From Bradyrhizobium sp. sBnM-33 (lineage in GTDB: Bacteria; Pseudomonadota; Alphaproteobacteria; Rhizobiales; Xanthobacteraceae), in assembly GCF_032917945.1 (NCBI RefSeq), contig NZ_CP136624.1, positions 1,550,001 to 1,614,000 on the forward strand: 64,000 bases of DNA. The letters run 5' to 3'. Shown here one piece after another: positions 16,431-26,380 of this stretch. The notes below the pieces were generated by a model. It was not told the origin of the DNA. It saw nothing but the letters and a program-made list of their open reading frames with translations, and did no database searches. Every line of letters starts with the position of its first letter. Positions within the stretch are counted from its first letter, which is position 1. Both the position numbers and the translations under genes were made by a program.

Positions 16431-19325
16431 TTATCCTTTCTTGCGCGGTCCGCGTTCAGCGGGGGGCTCGCCGGCGGCAGGCGCGGTGGGGGACGCGTCG
16501 GATTTGCCCGGACCGCTCTTGCGCGTCGCTTCTTTGATGCCCTGCATGTCGCGCGCTTCGCGAATGAGGCCGGGCATCTTGGCGAGGCTGCCGCCCTCGA
16601 CGCCGATATCGGAAAGGATCGAGTCGATCAGCGGCGCCTGCACCCGGTAGCGCAGCGCCGAGTCGATCACCTCGTCGGTGGCGCTGCGGCCGCTGCCGCC
16701 GCCACCGTTACCGTTGAGGCCGTCGACCTGAAGGATGCGGATGCCTTCAATCTTCTCCATCGGCTTGACGCTCTCGCGCACGATACCCTCGATCCGGTCG
16801 AGCAGCTTGCGGCGGAACAGCGAGTAGCGCGCCTGGTCGGTGAGCACGTTCTCCGCTTCGTTGAGCAGCCGCTGCGCCTCGGCTTCGACCGCGGCGCGCA
16901 CGCGCTCGGCGTCGGCAGCGATACGGGTCTCCTCGGCCCGCTTCTCCGCCAGCAGCACCTCGATGGTCTTTTGTCGCTTGGCGATCTCGCTTTCGCGGGC
17001 GGTGACGACGCGCTCGGCCGCTTCGGTCGCGCGCACGCGCGCATCTTCGGCCGCCACCTTGGCTGCCGATTCTTCCAGAGATTTCTGATAAAGCGCGATC
17101 GCCTTTTCCATCAGCGCCGTTTCGACGTCCTTCTCGCGATTGACCTCCAGTTTCCGCAGATCGCGCTCGCGGCCGATGCGGGCTTCGTCAAGGCCACCGT
17201 CGGAGGCGATGCGCGCCCGCTCGACTTCCTCGCGGGAAGCGATCTCGGCCTCCTGCAGCGCCTGGACACGGGCGACTTCGAGTTGCTCGATCGCGCGCCG
17301 GCGTGCCAGCCGAGCGGCCTCCAGCGCCTGTTCGCGCGAGACGTCGGTGGTCTCGACTTCCTTGCGGGCATTGATCTCTGCCTGCTTGACCTGGCGGTCG
17401 GCATCGATGCGCTCGGAGCGTTTGGCGGCAAGCGCGATCACGCGCTCCTCGTCGGCGATCTCGACCGCTTTTTTCTGGTCGATATTGAGCACTTCGCGCG
17501 TCCTGGACGAGGCGATACGTTCAGCCTCCAGCGCCAGCTCCACTTCGACGCGCCGCCGTTCGATGGCATCGCGCCGCTTGAGCTCGGCGGCCTCGATCGC
17601 TTCGGTGCGCTCGATTTCAAGTCCCCTTGTTTCTCTTTCGGCCCGAATACGTTGCGCGGCGACGACCTTCTCCTGGGAGATGCGGGCGCCCTCGATCGCT
17701 TCGCGCGAGGCGATATCGGCCTCCTCGACGGCGCGGTTGCGCGCGATTTCGAGCGAGCGAACGCGCTCTTCCTGAGCGATGCGGGAGGCTTCGGTTGCCT
17801 CTCGCGCGGCAATGCCGGCAACTTCCAGCGCCTGGTTGCGCTCGATTTCCAGCTTGCGTGTGGTCTGCTCGGCGGCGATCCGCTCGGCTGCGAGTGTCCG
17901 TTCGCGCGCGATCCGCGCAGCTTCCACGGCCTTCTGCGCCTCGATCTCCGCTTCCTGGATGGTGCGGACCTGCTGGATTTCCAGCGCGCGGGTGCGCTCG
18001 TCGGACGCGATGCGTTCGACGTTAACGATCGTGGTCTGGGCGATGCGCGCTTTTTCGGTCGCCTCACGCGCCGCTATCTCGGCTTCTTCGACCGCGCGGG
18101 TGCGTTCGATTTCGCGCCTTCGGGTTTCTTCCTCGTTGACGATCCGCGCGTCGGTCACAGAGCGATCCTGCTGAATGCGCGCCTTCTCGATCGCTTCGCG
18201 TGCCGTGATCTCGGCCTCCTCGACGGTCCGCGTACGCTCGATGTCGCGCTGTCGCACCTCGCGCTCGGAGGCGATGCGGGCGGTATCGACCGCGCGCTGG
18301 TTGGCGATCTTGGCTTTTTCGATTTCCTCGCGCGCCAGCAGCTCCTTCTCTTCGACCGCGCGCGTGCGCTCGATCTCGCGGTGTCTCGTTTCGCGTTCCG
18401 AGGCGATGCGGGCTTCGGCGATGGCGAGCTCGTTGGCGATGCGCGCCTTCTCGATGGCCTCACGCGCCGAAATCTGCGCCTGCTCGGCCTCGGTCTCCCG
18501 CAAGGCGCGTTCGCGCGCAACTTCCGTGCGCTGCAGAGCGCGGCGCATCTCGATGTCGCGCTCCTGTTCGAGGCGGGCGGTCTCGCTCTCGCGTTCGATC
18601 TCCAGCGCCTGACGTTCGGCGTCGAGATTGCGGGAGCGGATCTTGATCATCGAATCCTGTTCGATGTCGTTGCGCAGCTTACGCTTGGCCTCGATATCTT
18701 CCATCAGCCGCGTCAGACCCTCGGCATCAAACCGGTTCGACGGATTGAAATACTCGAGATCAGTCTGGTCGAGATCGGTAATCGCGACTGACTCCAGCTC
18801 GAGGCCGTTCTGGGCCAGCGCCTCGGCGGCGGCGGCCTTGAGCCGCGTGACGTATTCGCCGCGCTGCTCGTGCATCTGCTCCATGGTCATTTCGGCGGCA
18901 ACCGAACGTATGGCGGAGACGAACTTGCCGGAAAGCAGGGCATGCAACTGCTCCGGCTCGAGCGTGCGCCGCCCGAGCGTGGCGGCGGCGATGGCGACCG
19001 CTTCGCGGGTCGGCTGCACCCGGACGTAAAAATCGGCCTCGATGTCGATCCGCATGCGGTCGCGGGTGATGACAGCGTCATGCTTCGCGCGCACGATGCC
19101 CATCGGCAGCACGTTCATGTTGACGGGCGTGTAGTCGTGGATGAACGGCAGCACGAAGGCGCCGCCATTGATCACCACGCGCTCGCCCAAGAGACCGGTG
19201 CGGACGAAGGACACTTCCTTCGACGAACGGTGGTAGAGCCAGTTCACGATGTAGACGACGATGGCGATCACGACGATCGCTATGATCAGCCAGAGGATCA
19301 ATTCGCCAACCAGAATCCCCGACAT
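16431..19325 (-). CDS. Giant flotillin-like SPFH/coiled-coil membrane protein
   Basis: This 964-residue protein has one N-terminal membrane span (about residues 8-30), then an SPFH/band-7 domain (about 33-205, with RVVINGGAFVLPFIHDYTPVNM and ITRDRMRIDIEADFYVRV). A very long charged coiled coil follows (about 206-830) and then a flotillin-type C-terminus (LDRIEGIVRESVKPMEKIEGIRILQVDGL) with a glycine stretch and a basic tail. Ordinary bacterial flotillins have about 500-700 residues. The extra length comes from 44-residue internal repeats starting at residue 278. Flotillins form membrane microdomain scaffolds. Its place between the coxG-like genes and the Tm-1-like genes suggests it organises this operon's enzymes at the inner membrane. 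Confidence 0.9.
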   Translation of the reverse strand: MSGILVGELILWLIIAIVVIAIVVYIVNWLYHRSSKEVSFVRTGLLGERVVINGGAFVLPFIHDYTPVNMNVLPMGIVRAKHDAVITRDRMRIDIEADFYVRVQPTREAVAIAAATLGRRTLEPEQLHALLSGKFVSAIRSVAAEMTMEQMHEQRGEYVTRLKAAAAEALAQNGLELESVAITDLDQTDLEYFNPSNRFDAEGLTRLMEDIEAKRKLRNDIEQDSMIKIRSRNLDAERQALEIERESETARLEQERDIEMRRALQRTEVARERALRETEAEQAQISAREAIEKARIANELAIAEARIASERETRHREIERTRAVEEKELLAREEIEKAKIANQRAVDTARIASEREVRQRDIERTRTVEEAEITAREAIEKARIQQDRSVTDARIVNEEETRRREIERTRAVEEAEIAAREATEKARIAQTTIVNVERIASDERTRALEIQQVRTIQEAEIEAQKAVEAARIARERTLAAERIAAEQTTRKLEIERNQALEVAGIAAREATEASRIAQEERVRSLEIARNRAVEEADIASREAIEGARISQEKVVAAQRIRAERETRGLEIERTEAIEAAELKRRDAIERRRVEVELALEAERIASSRTREVLNIDQKKAVEIADEERVIALAAKRSERIDADRQVKQAEINARKEVETTDVSREQALEAARLARRRAIEQLEVARVQALQEAEIASREEVERARIASDGGLDEARIGRERDLRKLEVNREKDVETALMEKAIALYQKSLEESAAKVAAEDARVRATEAAERVVTARESEIAKRQKTIEVLLAEKRAEETRIAADAERVRAAVEAEAQRLLNEAENVLTDQARYSLFRRKLLDRIEGIVRESVKPMEKIEGIRILQVDGLNGNGGGGSGRSATDEVIDSALRYRVQAPLIDSILSDIGVEGGSLAKMPGLIREARDMQGIKEATRKSGPGKSDASPTAPAAGEPPAERGPRKKG
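17472..18494 (-). repeat. In-gene tandem repeats of 132 bp (44 residues, 4 x 11) in the flotillin coiled coil
   Basis: Eight consecutive units cover residues 278-618. Seven are exactly 44 residues long and one (498-530) is 33. Consensus features are a start like RAVEEAEIAAREAIEKARI, then a variable middle ending ARIASE, and an IERT-like end. Both lengths are multiples of 11, which fits hendecad coiled-coil packing. A further degenerate unit occurs at residues 688-731 (down to base 17133). Confidence 0.85.
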
Positions 19326-19349
19326 CTCTTCCTCCCTTTGGTCTCGGCG

Positions 19350-20183
19350 TTACCGCGCGCCGATCGCCTTGAATTTACGAACCTGTTCCGTGAGCGCCCG
19401 CTCCACCGGCAGGCGCTCCATCGACGATGCGCCGTAAAAGCCGTGGCACTTGCGCGTGTGTTTCATGATGAAGTCAGCGTCGGCGGGCTCGGCGATCGGG
19501 CCGCCATGGGCCAGCACCAATATGTCCGGATTGACGCTGAGCGCCGCCGCAGCCCAGGTGTCGATCTGTTCCGGGCAATCTTCGAGCTTCGGCGCGGTAT
19601 GCGCGCCGATCGCACCGCCTGTGGTCAGGCCGAGGTGACAGACGATGATGTCAGCGCCCGCGATCGCCATTGCCGCGGCTTCGCTCTCGCTGAACACATA
19701 GGGCGTCGTCAGCATGTCCTTGTCGCGCGCTTTGGAGATCATGTCGATCTCCAGCGCATAGGACATTCCGGTTTCCTCGAGGTTGGCGCGGAACACGCCG
19801 TCGATCAGGCCGACGGTCGGAAAGTTCTGCACGCCGGCAAAGCCCAGCGCCTTCAACTGATCGAGAAAACTATCCATGTCGCGGAACGGGTCGGTGCCGT
19901 TGACCCCCGCCAATACCGGCGTCCGGGTGACGACGGGGAGCACTTCGCCGGCCATCTCCAGCACGATCGCGTTGGCGTCGCCATAGGGCATCAGGCCGGC
20001 GAGGGAGCCGCGTCCTGCCATGCGGTAGCGGCCGGAATTGTAGATCACGATCAGATCGACGCCGCCGGCTTCCTCGCATTTGGCCGATAGGCCAGTGCCC
20101 GCCCCGCCGCCAACGATCGGCTCCCCCTTGGCGGCCATGTTGCGAAATTTCTTCAGGATGGCCGAACGTTCGAACTTCGCCAT
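19350..20183 (-). CDS. Phosphoenolpyruvate hydrolase-like TIM-barrel protein (Tm-1 C-terminal domain family)
   Basis: This 277-residue protein belongs to the PEP_hydrolase/TIM-barrel signal-transduction family, recognisable from [34 protein letters not shown] at the start, [13 protein letters not shown] in the middle and [13 protein letters not shown] later. In tomato Tm-1 this domain forms the C-terminal half of a two-domain protein whose N-terminal half is the Tm-1-like ATP-binding domain. Here that other half is encoded by the gene two bases upstream (TGA at 20186-20188, ATG at 20181-20183). The biochemical role in bacteria is unknown. The frame extends upstream to 20792 but only over the neighbouring gene. 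Confidence 0.85.
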   Translation of the reverse strand: MAKFERSAILKKFRNMAAKGEPIVGGGAGTGLSAKCEEAGGVDLIVIYNSGRYRMAGRGSLAGLMPYGDANAIVLEMAGEVLPVVTRTPVLAGVNGTDPFRDMDSFLDQLKALGFAGVQNFPTVGLIDGVFRANLEETGMSYALEIDMISKARDKDMLTTPYVFSESEAAAMAIAGADIIVCHLGLTTGGAIGAHTAPKLEDCPEQIDTWAAAALSVNPDILVLAHGGPIAEPADADFIMKHTRKCHGFYGASSMERLPVERALTEQVRKFKAIGAR

Positions 20184-20185
20184 GA

Positions 20186-22423
20186 TCACCTCGCGACTTT
20201 CCGACGTGTCCCCGGGCGTCCGACCAGAGGACGGAGCGCGTTGACGATGGCGGATGCAAATTCCGGTTCGTTGATGTGGCGCCTGATGCGGATGAGCTGG
20301 CGATTGCCGGTCTGGCGCACGCTGCGTTCCAGCGCGGTAAACAGCGCTGCATCCGCTTCCGGATCCCAGAACGGCTGGCCCGGCGCGTCGAGCGCGGAGA
20401 CGCCGCCTTCCGGGAGGAAGAAGCGTACCGGCCCGTCCATCCGGTTGAGTTTTTCGCCGATCCAACGTCCCATACGATCGTTCTCTTCCGGTGTGGTGCG
20501 CATCAAGGTCACCTGCGGATTGTGAACGTGGAACTTGCGCTGACGATAGCGCTCGGGAATGGTGTCGGGTGCGCCGAAATTGACCATGTCGAGCGCACCG
20601 ACGGAGCCGATGAAGGGCAGGCGGCTGCGGATGATCGCGCCGAAGCGGTCGTCCGTGGCGGGGAATACACCGCCCATCAGGAGATCGCAGACTTCCGTCG
20701 TCGTGAGATCGACAACGGCCGCGAGCATTCCGGAATCGACCAGCTTTTCCATCGAGCGGCCGCCGACGCCGGTAGCGTGGAAGACGAGGCATTCGAAATC
20801 GCTGCGCAGATCGGCCGTAATCTTCTGCACGGCGGGCGTCGTCACGCCGAACATGGTGATGCCGACAGCGGGTAACGCAACCCGCGCGTTACGCTCGGCC
20901 GCGCTTTGATTGTCGAGACGCGCCTTCACCATGCCGGCGATGGCGTTGGCGCCGTTGGCGAGCACGGCACGCGAGATCGAATTGAGGCCCTGCACGTCGG
21001 TGACCGAATACATCATCGTGATATCGGCAGGTCCGACATAAGGACCGACATCTCCCGACGCGACGGATGAGATGATCAGTTTCGGCACGCCGACGGGAAG
21101 GCCGCGCATGCCCGGCGCGACCAGCGAGGCGCCGCCGGAGCCGCCCGCCGAAATGATGCCTGCGACATTACCCTGACGGCGCAGCCAATTGGCGAAGGCG
21201 TCGGCCATCGCGGTCACCGACGCGCCGCGGTCCGAGCCGAACACGCTCGATCCGCCGCGCCCATGATTGAGCGCGATTTCCTGGGCGGAGACGTCGCAGG
21301 TGGAGAGCTTGCCGCTGGTGGAGACGTCGACCAGGCGCGTCCGCAAGCCGTGTCCGGCGATCACGTCGCGAATGAAGCGCAACTCCTCGCCCTTAGTATC
21401 AAGCGTGCCGACGACAAGAACGACCGGTGGCCCGGACGCGGTTTGAACGACGGCACCGGCTTGGCGTTTCTGCCGTGCGGCGTCTTCAATCCGGGTGATG
21501 CCCGTCGAAAGCGTGCGCGCGGCGGCCTCGATGCGCGCAATCGGCGCCGGCTGCGACCAGCGCGTCGGCAGCGTGGGATTGGAGATATAGATGCGGATTG
21601 GCGCTGTGCTCGACGCGCGCGGCGGTGCGGGATGCGCGTTGGCTTCGGCGCCTGCATCCGCGCCTTCGATATCCGCGTCCGGCTCGGCGTGGACTCCAAC
21701 GACTCCAACACCAAGCAGCCGTTGTTGCAGCTCGCGGTCGGCGGCAAGTCGCGCGGAGTCGATGATGCGATTGATGCGGCCATTGACCATGATCGCGACG
21801 TTCTTCGAAATCGCCGTGGCGACGCCGATATTCTGCTCGATCACCAGCACCGACATCTCGCCGTCTTCGGCAAGCCGCACCAGCATTTCTTCGACCTGGG
21901 CGACGATGACAGGCGCAAGACCTTCGGTCGGCTCGTCCATGATGAGGAGATGCGGATTGGTCAGAAGCGCGCGCGAGATCGCCAGCATCTGCTGTTCGCC
22001 GCCCGAGAGCTGGCCGCCGCCATGGTCCTTGCGCTCGGCAAGGCGAGGAAAGGTCTCGTAGACACGGTCGATCGTCCAGACGCCGCGCCGCATCCCGGCC
22101 GCCAGCCGCAGATGTTCGTCCACGCTGAGCGAGCGCCACAGCCGTCGCCCTTGCGGAACGTAGCCGACGCCGAGCTGCGCGATCCGCGCCGGGCTAAGGC
22201 GGGTGATATCCTCGCCGCGGACGCGAACCGAACCGCCGCTCGCCCGCAGCAAGCCCATGATGGTCTTGCACAGCGTGGTCTTGCCCATGCCGTTGCGGCC
22301 GACCACCGAGAACACGCCGGAATCCAGCGTCAGCTCGACTCCCTGCAGCGCATGGGAATGGCCGTAGTAAACGTCGAGGCCCCGGACTTCGAGGGCAGGC
22401 GCTGAACGGCGGATCTCACTCAT
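20186..22423 (-). CDS. LivF-type ABC ATPase fused to a Tm-1-like (UPF0261) ATP-binding domain
   Basis: This protein of 745 residues has two parts. Residues 1-245 form a LivF/UrtE-type ABC ATPase: Walker A GRNGMGKT at 42-49, signature LSGGEQQ at 139-145, Walker [10 protein letters not shown] at 161-169. After an Ala/Pro-rich linker, residues about 334-745 form a Tm-1-like ATP-binding domain, with [10 protein letters not shown] at 338-347 and [16 protein letters not shown] later. I chose the ATG at 22423, which overlaps the LivG-type gene by 8 bp, since the longer frame adds only 25 residues unrelated to ABC proteins. The fusion ties an importer ATPase to a metabolic or signalling domain of unknown function. 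Confidence 0.87.
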   Translation of the reverse strand: MSEIRRSAPALEVRGLDVYYGHSHALQGVELTLDSGVFSVVGRNGMGKTTLCKTIMGLLRASGGSVRVRGEDITRLSPARIAQLGVGYVPQGRRLWRSLSVDEHLRLAAGMRRGVWTIDRVYETFPRLAERKDHGGGQLSGGEQQMLAISRALLTNPHLLIMDEPTEGLAPVIVAQVEEMLVRLAEDGEMSVLVIEQNIGVATAISKNVAIMVNGRINRIIDSARLAADRELQQRLLGVGVVGVHAEPDADIEGADAGAEANAHPAPPRASSTAPIRIYISNPTLPTRWSQPAPIARIEAAARTLSTGITRIEDAARQKRQAGAVVQTASGPPVVLVVGTLDTKGEELRFIRDVIAGHGLRTRLVDVSTSGKLSTCDVSAQEIALNHGRGGSSVFGSDRGASVTAMADAFANWLRRQGNVAGIISAGGSGGASLVAPGMRGLPVGVPKLIISSVASGDVGPYVGPADITMMYSVTDVQGLNSISRAVLANGANAIAGMVKARLDNQSAAERNARVALPAVGITMFGVTTPAVQKITADLRSDFECLVFHATGVGGRSMEKLVDSGMLAAVVDLTTTEVCDLLMGGVFPATDDRFGAIIRSRLPFIGSVGALDMVNFGAPDTIPERYRQRKFHVHNPQVTLMRTTPEENDRMGRWIGEKLNRMDGPVRFFLPEGGVSALDAPGQPFWDPEADAALFTALERSVRQTGNRQLIRIRRHINEPEFASAIVNALRPLVGRPGTRRKVAR

Positions 22424-23198
22424 GGCCGGCCCCGAGATAGAGCTCCTGCACTTCCGGGTCGGCTTCGATCTCGTGCGGCAGGCCTTCCTTGAAGACACGG
22501 CCGTTGTGCATCATCGTGACGCTTTCGACGACGCGAAGCGCGACATCCATGTCGTGCTCGATGATGATGTAGCCGATATGGGCGGGCAGCGACGTCAAGA
22601 TATCGATCAGTTCGCGCCGCTCGGTGGGGGACAGGCCCGCGGCCGGTTCGTCGAACAGGATAAAACGGGGCGCGCCGGCGAGCGCGAGCGCGATCTCGAG
22701 CTGCCGCTGCTGGCCGTGCGCGAGCTCCGCGACCCGCTGCTCCCTGACCGATGTCAGGTGCACCGCCTGGATCAGCGCCTCTGTCGCATGCATGAGGGCA
22801 TCGTTCGCCCCCGGGCGCAGCGGAGAAAATCGTCCGCGGGAAACGCCGCGGCAGGCGAGATAGACATTGTCCCTCACTGTGAGGCCGGGAAACAGCGCTG
22901 ATATCTGATAGGTGCGGCGCAAGCCGCGCCTGATACGTTCGTAAGGCGGGAAGTGGGTAATGTCCTCGCCGAAGAAGCGGATGGTGCCGGAGGACGGCGG
23001 AAAGTCGCCGGTCACGCAATTGAACAGCGTCGTTTTGCCGGCGCCGTTGGAGCCGAGCACGGCGCGGCGTTCGCCGGGGCGAACGGTGATGGTGACGTCG
23101 GTCAGGGCAGCGAGCGCGCCGAACAGCCGCGTCACGCCGCGCAGCTCCAGCGCGGCGCCGGCACCGACGGCCGAAAAGCGTGGCGCGGCGCTATCCAT
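22416..23198 (-). CDS. Liv-type ABC transporter ATP-binding protein (LivG-like)
   Basis: This 260-residue ATPase has Walker A GSNGAGKT at residues 49-56, the LivG-style signature [16 protein letters not shown], and Walker [20 protein letters not shown]. The GQQR signature variant is typical of LivG/UrtD. It pairs with the LivF-type fusion downstream and with the two permeases upstream to give a complete HAAT-family importer. Its start overlaps the LivM-like stop by 8 bp. Confidence 0.92.
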   Translation of the reverse strand: MDSAAPRFSAVGAGAALELRGVTRLFGALAALTDVTITVRPGERRAVLGSNGAGKTTLFNCVTGDFPPSSGTIRFFGEDITHFPPYERIRRGLRRTYQISALFPGLTVRDNVYLACRGVSRGRFSPLRPGANDALMHATEALIQAVHLTSVREQRVAELAHGQQRQLEIALALAGAPRFILFDEPAAGLSPTERRELIDILTSLPAHIGYIIIEHDMDVALRVVESVTMMHNGRVFKEGLPHEIEADPEVQELYLGAGHE

Positions 23199-24273
23199 GA
23201 CCGTGGCCTCCGCTTGCGCGTTTTTCTGGTACGGCCGTGCGACGGCGCCATCGCTCCCAGAGACCGATCACGCCGTCCGACGACCAGAACACGATGGCGA
23301 GGAAGCCGAGGCCGATCAGCAGCCGGAAGCGATTGCCGTCGAGCCCTAACTTGACCAGCAGATCGAGCGCGAAGGTACGCAGGATGACGAAGATGAAGGC
23401 GCCGATGAAGGGCCCGACGGGGCGGGTGATGCCGCCGACCACGGCGATGATCAGAATATCAATGCAGGCGCCGACGCTGACCGAGCCGGGCGAGATCTGC
23501 CGGTAGTTCCAGACCTGCAGGACGCCGCCGAGTGCGGCGATGAAGGCCGCGAACGCGTAGGCTGCCACGCGGTGCGCGTTGCCATTATAGCCGAGCGCCG
23601 CCATGCGGCGGGGATTGTCGCGCACGCCCTGCAGCGCGAGCCCGAACGGAGCGCGCGAGACATATTGAACGGCGAAATAGCAAAACGCCGCGACGCCCAG
23701 CGTGACGTAGTAGAAGGGAATGTCGGAGCGCCAGTCGACACCCCAGAATTTCGGCGTGGCGATGGTGTTGATGCCGGTGTGGCCGCCGAAGATCGGCCAG
23801 TTCTGGTTGGTGAAATAGTAGAAGGCCGCGCCGATCGCGAGCGTGATCATGATGGTGTAGATGCCCTCGGTGCGCACCGCGAGCGCGCCGCCGAGCGTGC
23901 CGAAGACGGTTGCGAGCACCAGCGCCATCGGCGTTGCAAGCCACCACGGCCAGCCGAGGCTGATATTGGTGTTGGCGCTCATGCCGAACACCGCGACCAT
24001 GTAGGCGGCAAAGCCGGCGACGGTGAGCTGCATCAGGCTGACCATGCCGCCATAGCCCGCCAGGAACATCAGGCTGAGGGCGACGGTCCCGAGGATCAAC
24101 GTGGTGGCGAAGATCTCGATCAGGAAAAAGGCGTTAGCGATGAACGGCATGATCAAGAGGATCACGGCGACCAGCCAGACAGCCGGCTTGTTGAATTCCG
24201 GCCACGCCAACAACGCCGCGCGCGCTCCTGCCGGCTGACTGGTCTGAGGATGCGCGCCCTGGACCAACGACAT
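23191..24273 (-). CDS. Liv-type ABC transporter permease (LivM-like)
   Basis: This 360-residue polytopic membrane protein has about ten hydrophobic segments. It shows the BPD_transp_2 hallmarks ALRTEGIYTIMITLAIGAAFYY-like (here AVRTEGIYTIMITLA) and ALQGVRDNPRRMAALGYN, the ATPase-coupling loop. Together with the LivH-like permease next to it, it forms the membrane channel for branched-chain amino acid, urea or aromatic-acid type substrates. The nearby oxidative genes favour an aromatic or heterocyclic substrate; that is inference. Confidence 0.92.
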   Translation of the reverse strand: MSLVQGAHPQTSQPAGARAALLAWPEFNKPAVWLVAVILLIMPFIANAFFLIEIFATTLILGTVALSLMFLAGYGGMVSLMQLTVAGFAAYMVAVFGMSANTNISLGWPWWLATPMALVLATVFGTLGGALAVRTEGIYTIMITLAIGAAFYYFTNQNWPIFGGHTGINTIATPKFWGVDWRSDIPFYYVTLGVAAFCYFAVQYVSRAPFGLALQGVRDNPRRMAALGYNGNAHRVAAYAFAAFIAALGGVLQVWNYRQISPGSVSVGACIDILIIAVVGGITRPVGPFIGAFIFVILRTFALDLLVKLGLDGNRFRLLIGLGFLAIVFWSSDGVIGLWERWRRRTAVPEKRASGGHGHG

Positions 24274-24274
24274 G

Positions 24275-25285
24275 TCAGCGCCTCGCCAATAGGCCCTGCG
24301 GTCGCAGCGCCAGCACCAGCACCATGATGAGGAAGGTTACGACGATTGCATAAGTCGGGATGTAGACAGAGCCGAGCTGCTCGGCGAGGCCGATGATGAC
24401 GGCGCCCAGCGCCGCGCCCGGAATCGAGCCCATGCCGCCGACGATGACGACGACGAGGGAAGCCAGAAGAAATCGGGTGTCCTCGCCGGGCGAAATCGAC
24501 TGAAAGGTTCCGCCGACGACGCCCGCGATGCCGGCAAGGCCCGCGCCGAGTGCGAACACGGCAACAAAGACGAGCTGGATCGGCACGCCGGTCGCAGCAA
24601 GCATGTCGCGGTCGTCGACTCCGGCGCGCACCATCATGCCGACGCGGGTTCGATTGAGCGCCAGCCACATCACGATGCCGATTACGACGGCGGCGACGAA
24701 GATCACGAGCCGCACCATCGGGTAGCGCAGGTAGACCGCCTCGCCCGACGATTTGACTGCGGTGACCAGCGGCAATTCGATTGGGCCGACCAGCCAACTC
24801 GGGGTCTGGATCTGATAGAAATCGCCGCCGAATACCCACAGCATCAGGTCCGCAAACACGATCGAGAGCCCGATCGTGACCATGGTCTGGCGCAAATCCT
24901 CGCCCTCCATGCGACGGAAGACGACGATTTGCAGGACGATGCCGACCAGCGCCACACCGAGAAACGCGATGATGAAACCGAGCACCCATGAGCCGGTCCA
25001 GACGCTGATGGCGTAACCGATGTAGCCGCCGAACAGATAGAGCGAACCATGCGCCAGATTGACGTTGCGCATCAGGCCGAAGATGAGCGTGAAGCCGCTG
25101 GCCACCAGGAAGTAAAGGCTGCCGAGCGTGACGCCGTTGAACAGGGCGTTGAGAAAGACGCGCTTCCTGCCGATCGCCTCTTCGAGTCCGGGTGGCCAGA
25201 CGGCAAGGATCAGCCACAACAGCACCGCGACAGCGATCAGCAGTATCAGCGCCCACGCCGGATGGCGTTCGATGAATCTTGTCAC
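24275..25285 (-). CDS. Liv-type ABC transporter permease (LivH-like)
   Basis: This 336-residue permease shows the LivH features GVTLGSLYFLVASGFTLIFGLMRNVNLAHG near residue 50 and ALNRTRVGMMVRAGVDDRDMLAATG near residue 210, with eight or more membrane spans. The stop lies one base before the LivM-like start. It is the first transporter-membrane gene after the AraC regulator, with a 129-bp gap, so an internal promoter is possible here. Confidence 0.92.
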   Translation of the reverse strand: MTRFIERHPAWALILLIAVAVLLWLILAVWPPGLEEAIGRKRVFLNALFNGVTLGSLYFLVASGFTLIFGLMRNVNLAHGSLYLFGGYIGYAISVWTGSWVLGFIIAFLGVALVGIVLQIVVFRRMEGEDLRQTMVTIGLSIVFADLMLWVFGGDFYQIQTPSWLVGPIELPLVTAVKSSGEAVYLRYPMVRLVIFVAAVVIGIVMWLALNRTRVGMMVRAGVDDRDMLAATGVPIQLVFVAVFALGAGLAGIAGVVGGTFQSISPGEDTRFLLASLVVVIVGGMGSIPGAALGAVIIGLAEQLGSVYIPTYAIVVTFLIMVLVLALRPQGLLARR

Positions 25286-25414
25286 GGTAGCAGCCCGGCC
25301 ATCGCCATACCGTCCTCCCAGACGCCGCGGCCGTTTCGGCTCGCGTTTTGGGGCATCCTAATGGTGCCGCGGACCTTGCACTTGATTGTCAGTATCTTTT
25401 CGCGCCTGTTGCAC

Positions 25415-26242
25415 TCAGGGGCGCAAGACTTTGGCGGCGCGGCGGTATTCAGTCGGCGCCATCCCGACATTGGCCGCGAAGAAGCGGGTGAAACCGCTCT
25501 GGGAGGAGAAGCCGAGATCGAAGCCGATATCGGCGATCGGCACTTCGGTCGCGACCAGGGCGTCCAGTGCCTGTTCCATGATCAGTGTATTGAGATAGAG
25601 GTTTGGCGTGACGCCGGTCTGGGTTCGGAACAGCCGGTAGAAGTGCGGGCGCGACAGCCCAGAGGCCCGCGCGATCGAATCCAGCTCGATCTCGGCGCCC
25701 GGGCTTTCGGACATCAGCTTGATGGATTTGCGGACGCGAAAGTCAGTGACGGCGGTGGCGGTCCGTGTCTCCTGCACCGGCTCGGGCGTCTGCCAGCTTT
25801 CGTCATAACAACTGTCGATCAACTGCCTGAGTTCGCAGTCGAGGCTGCTCAGCGAAGGCGCGCCGCACACCAGCGCGGCAGAGCGGCGAATATGCCTGTC
25901 GAGCGTGGCCGTACGCTTGAAGCAGGTGCGGCCAAACCGCAGGCTGTGGGCGCGGGCCGCATCGGGGGCGAACCATTCGGCGTTGACGTAAAGGACGAAG
26001 AAGATCGCCCCGTTCTCCGTGTCGGTCGGGACAAAATTGTGCGGTTCCCAAGGGTTGACGGCAACAATGGAGTCTTCCGCGAGCAGCCATCGCTCATCGC
26101 ACACATCAATGCGCGCTGGCGTTCCACCGACATGAAATATCAGGTGCCCTTCGCGATGCGCGTGCATGTTGAAGGGGCGGTTCAACTGATAGACCGTCGC
26201 GCGACCGAACCGGCCGTGGAAGACGGCGAGAGCCTTGCTCAT
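25415..26242 (-). CDS. AraC-family transcriptional regulator with N-terminal cupin domain
   Basis: This 275-residue regulator has a cupin-like sensor domain (residues about 10-95: NMHAHREGHLIFHVGG and NPWEPHNFVP) and a C-terminal double HTH (residues about 175-270: IARASGLSRPHFYRLFRTQTGVTPNLYLNTL, DIGFDLGFSSQSGFTRFFAANVGMAPTEYRR). Lying between the binding-protein gene and the permease genes, on the same strand, it probably activates this catabolic operon in response to the substrate. Confidence 0.92.
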   Translation of the reverse strand: MSKALAVFHGRFGRATVYQLNRPFNMHAHREGHLIFHVGGTPARIDVCDERWLLAEDSIVAVNPWEPHNFVPTDTENGAIFFVLYVNAEWFAPDAARAHSLRFGRTCFKRTATLDRHIRRSAALVCGAPSLSSLDCELRQLIDSCYDESWQTPEPVQETRTATAVTDFRVRKSIKLMSESPGAEIELDSIARASGLSRPHFYRLFRTQTGVTPNLYLNTLIMEQALDALVATEVPIADIGFDLGFSSQSGFTRFFAANVGMAPTEYRRAAKVLRP

Positions 26243-26337
26243 GCCTTCCCTCCCGCGGGATGTTCTTGTCTTTTCAATGAGCGTTCAACATCCGCCGCGA
26301 GAATGCAAGGGTAGATCACATCCTGCCGGGTCGCGCC

Positions 26338-26376
26338 CGGGCTCCGGCGTGACCGGGGCCCGTTCGCAAATGCGAA
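26338..26376 (-). terminator. Two adjacent hairpins after the Liv-type binding-protein gene
   Basis: Four bases beyond the stop codon lies a perfect 6-bp stem (TTCGCA-AA-TGCGAA, 26363-26376). A 10-bp GC-rich stem with one G-T pair and a 5-base loop follows directly (26338-26362). There is no T-run, so it may stabilise the binding-protein mRNA or attenuate read-through instead of fully ending transcription. Confidence 0.5.
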
Positions 26377-26380
26377 GAGG

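Noticed and set aside
15819..18791. A 990-codon open frame on the plus strand
   Set aside because: It is antisense to the SRPBCC and flotillin genes, and its repetitive Leu/Phe/Asp-rich translation is a by-product of the repeat-rich GC-biased coding strand.
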